This document shows, one piece after another, positions 32,915 to 33,801 of a stretch of DNA of 33,801 nt (positions are counted from its first letter, which is position 1; each line of letters opens with the position of its first letter). The stretch comes from Verrucomicrobiales bacterium. GTDB taxonomy: Bacteria > Verrucomicrobiota > Verrucomicrobiia > Verrucomicrobiales > V1-33. Made by a program: the position numbers and the translations under genes. Below the pieces are notes generated by a model. That model made no database searches and was not told where the DNA came from. It worked only from the letters and a program-made list of their open reading frames with translations. The stretch lies in NCBI GenBank assembly GCA_018003315.1, contig JAGNEJ010000054.1:1-33801 (forward strand), read 5' to 3'.

Positions 32915-33801
32915 ATGCTGCTGTCGCTCCATCGCCCGCTCCCACAGCCCCGCCCAGCCCTGCTGCGCGTCCTGGAGGGCCTCTCGAACGGGGTCACGTC
33001 CGTGGCGCTCAGTGCCGATGGGCGCACCGCCATCTCGGGAAGTGTTGACAAAACCCTGCGCGTCTGGGACCTCGCCACCGGGCAATCCCGCGTCCTGGAG
33101 GGCCACTCGAACTGGGTCATGTCCGTGGCGCTCAGTGCCGATGGGCGCACCGCCATCTCGGGAAGTCTTGACAACACCCTGCGCGTCTGGGACCTCGCCA
33201 CCGGGCAATCCCGCGTCCTGGAGAGCCACTCGAACGGGGTCAGGTCCGTGGCGCTCAGTGCCGATGGGCGTACCGCCATCTCGGGAAGTGCTGACAACAC
33301 CCTGCGCGTCTGGGACCTCGCCACCGGGCAATCCCGCGTCCTGGAGGGCCACTCGAACTGGGTCAGGTCCGTGGCGCTCAGTGCCGATGGGCGCACCGCC
33401 ATCTCGGGAAGTGCTGACAACACCCTGTGCGTCTGGGACCTCGCCACCGGGCAATCCCGCGTCCTGGAGGGCCACTCGAACAGGGTCAGGTCCGTGGCGC
33501 TCAGTGCCGATGGGCGCACCGCCATCTCGGGAAGTGATGACAACACCCTGCGCGTCTGGGACCTCGCCACCGGGCAATCCCGCGTCCTGGAGGGCCACTC
33601 GAACGGGGTCAGGTCCGTGGCGCTCAGTGCCGATGGGCGCACCGCCATCTCGGGAAGTTTTGACAAAACCCTGTGCGTCTGGGACCTCGCCACCGGGCAA
33701 TCCCGCGTCCTGGAGGGCCACTCGAACGGGGTCAGGTCCGTGGCGCTCAGTGCCGATGGGCGCACCGCCATCTCGGGAAGTTTTGACAAAACCCTGTGCG
33801 T
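32915..33801 (+). CDS. WD40-repeat protein, 3' end outside window
   Basis: The ATG at 32915 opens a frame that is still open at the window end (at least 295 residues). After 18 residues come tandem 41-residue WD40 units, VLEGHSNxVxSVALSADGRT, then AISGSxDxTLxVWDLATGQS. Six are complete and a seventh is cut by the edge. Each has the GH, SVALS, D and WD signature of a propeller blade. The units differ almost only at residues 8, 10, 26, 28 and 31 of the repeat. WD40 propellers are interaction platforms and, at the C-terminus of STAND proteins, usually form the sensor. The gene is in a different frame from the NTPase and 28 bp after it. Seven blades would already form a closed propeller; more may follow. 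Confidence 0.85.
   Translation, partial: MLLSLHRPLPQPRPALLRVLEGLSNGVTSVALSADGRTAISGSVDKTLRVWDLATGQSRVLEGHSNWVMSVALSADGRTAISGSLDNTLRVWDLATGQSRVLESHSNGVRSVALSADGRTAISGSADNTLRVWDLATGQSRVLEGHSNWVRSVALSADGRTAISGSADNTLCVWDLATGQSRVLEGHSNRVRSVALSADGRTAISGSDDNTLRVWDLATGQSRVLEGHSNGVRSVALSADGRTAISGSFDKTLCVWDLATGQSRVLEGHSNGVRSVALSADGRTAISGSFDKTLC
32969..33801 (+). repeat. Seven 123-bp tandem coding repeats (last partial)
   Basis: Unit starts are 32969, 33092, 33215, 33338, 33461, 33584 and 33707, an exact 123-bp period. Units are nearly identical in DNA. I find a single silent change (CGC to CGT in unit 3), while changes at codons 8, 10, 26, 28 and 31, plus single changes at codons 4 and 5, all alter the amino acid. 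Units 6 and 7 are identical as far as visible. Confidence 0.95.

Noticed and set aside
32881-33789. Long minus-strand frames of about 300 and 274 codons made of repeats
   Set aside because: They are the antisense of the 123-bp WD40 repeats; any repeat with a period divisible by three keeps shadow frames open. The + strand gives clear WD40 blades.
32969-33801. Regular repeats resembling a CRISPR array or satellite
   Set aside because: The period is 123 bp with no spacers, the units are contiguous and coding, and the variable bases are single codons.

Overview
The window looks like chromosomal DNA from a member of the PVC group, most likely Verrucomicrobiota. This is inferred from a PEP-CTERM-type secreted protein ending VPEAG–hydrophobic–RRRRR, zinc-finger anti-sigma factors (one fused to an alpha/alpha-toroid domain), many secreted proteins of unknown function, and the rarity of Shine-Dalgarno sites in front of otherwise convincing genes. 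No rRNA or marker gene is present that would settle the taxonomy.

Layout. (1) 1–1,100 is a scar region: the 3' end of an ISL3-type transposase, an IS30-type transposase N-terminus, and the last part of an ECF sigma factor whose 5' end is gone. (2) 1,069–13,062 is ordinary chromosome: an orphaned membrane anti-sigma factor, a GNAT acetyltransferase, a secreted beta-propeller-like protein, a PEP-CTERM protein, a three-gene unit (membrane TPR protein, receiver/pseudokinase/FGE-like protein, secreted protein), a secreted protein, cinA, and a short filamentous-haemagglutinin-like protein. (3) 13,178–15,600 is a boundary zone: tRNA-Gly(CCC), short repeats just downstream of it, and a badly decayed IS1634-type element flanked by a 12-bp direct repeat and itself interrupted by a ~70-bp triple-hairpin insertion. 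(4) 15,684 to the window end is about 18 kb of genes all on the + strand.

Region 4 is the most interesting part. It runs: sigma factor, soluble zinc-finger anti-sigma-like protein, a Lon-like peptidase/TM/TPR protein (split by an apparent 1-nt frameshift), a very large secreted protein, a MoxR-type AAA+ ATPase, a protein with a TraB/TIKI-like N-terminal domain, a PfkB-like kinase, a second Lon-like protein fused to a STAND-type P-loop NTPase, and a WD40 protein made of almost identical 41-residue repeats that runs off the end. The two Lon-like proteins share a homologous N-terminal module (WF[YS]AC, G[VC]LY, DW, DIRW) followed by a Ser/Lys Lon-type core (GASA...KL.GA), then diverge into TPR or NTPase architectures. 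The WD40 repeats differ almost only at five codons, nearly always by amino-acid-changing substitutions, a pattern known from fungal allorecognition NLRs.

Taken together, I read region 4 as a candidate sigma-regulated, NTP-dependent conflict (defence or self-recognition) locus with peptidase effectors, lying beside a tRNA and mobile-element debris. Component families are read from motifs; the assembly into one system is inference.
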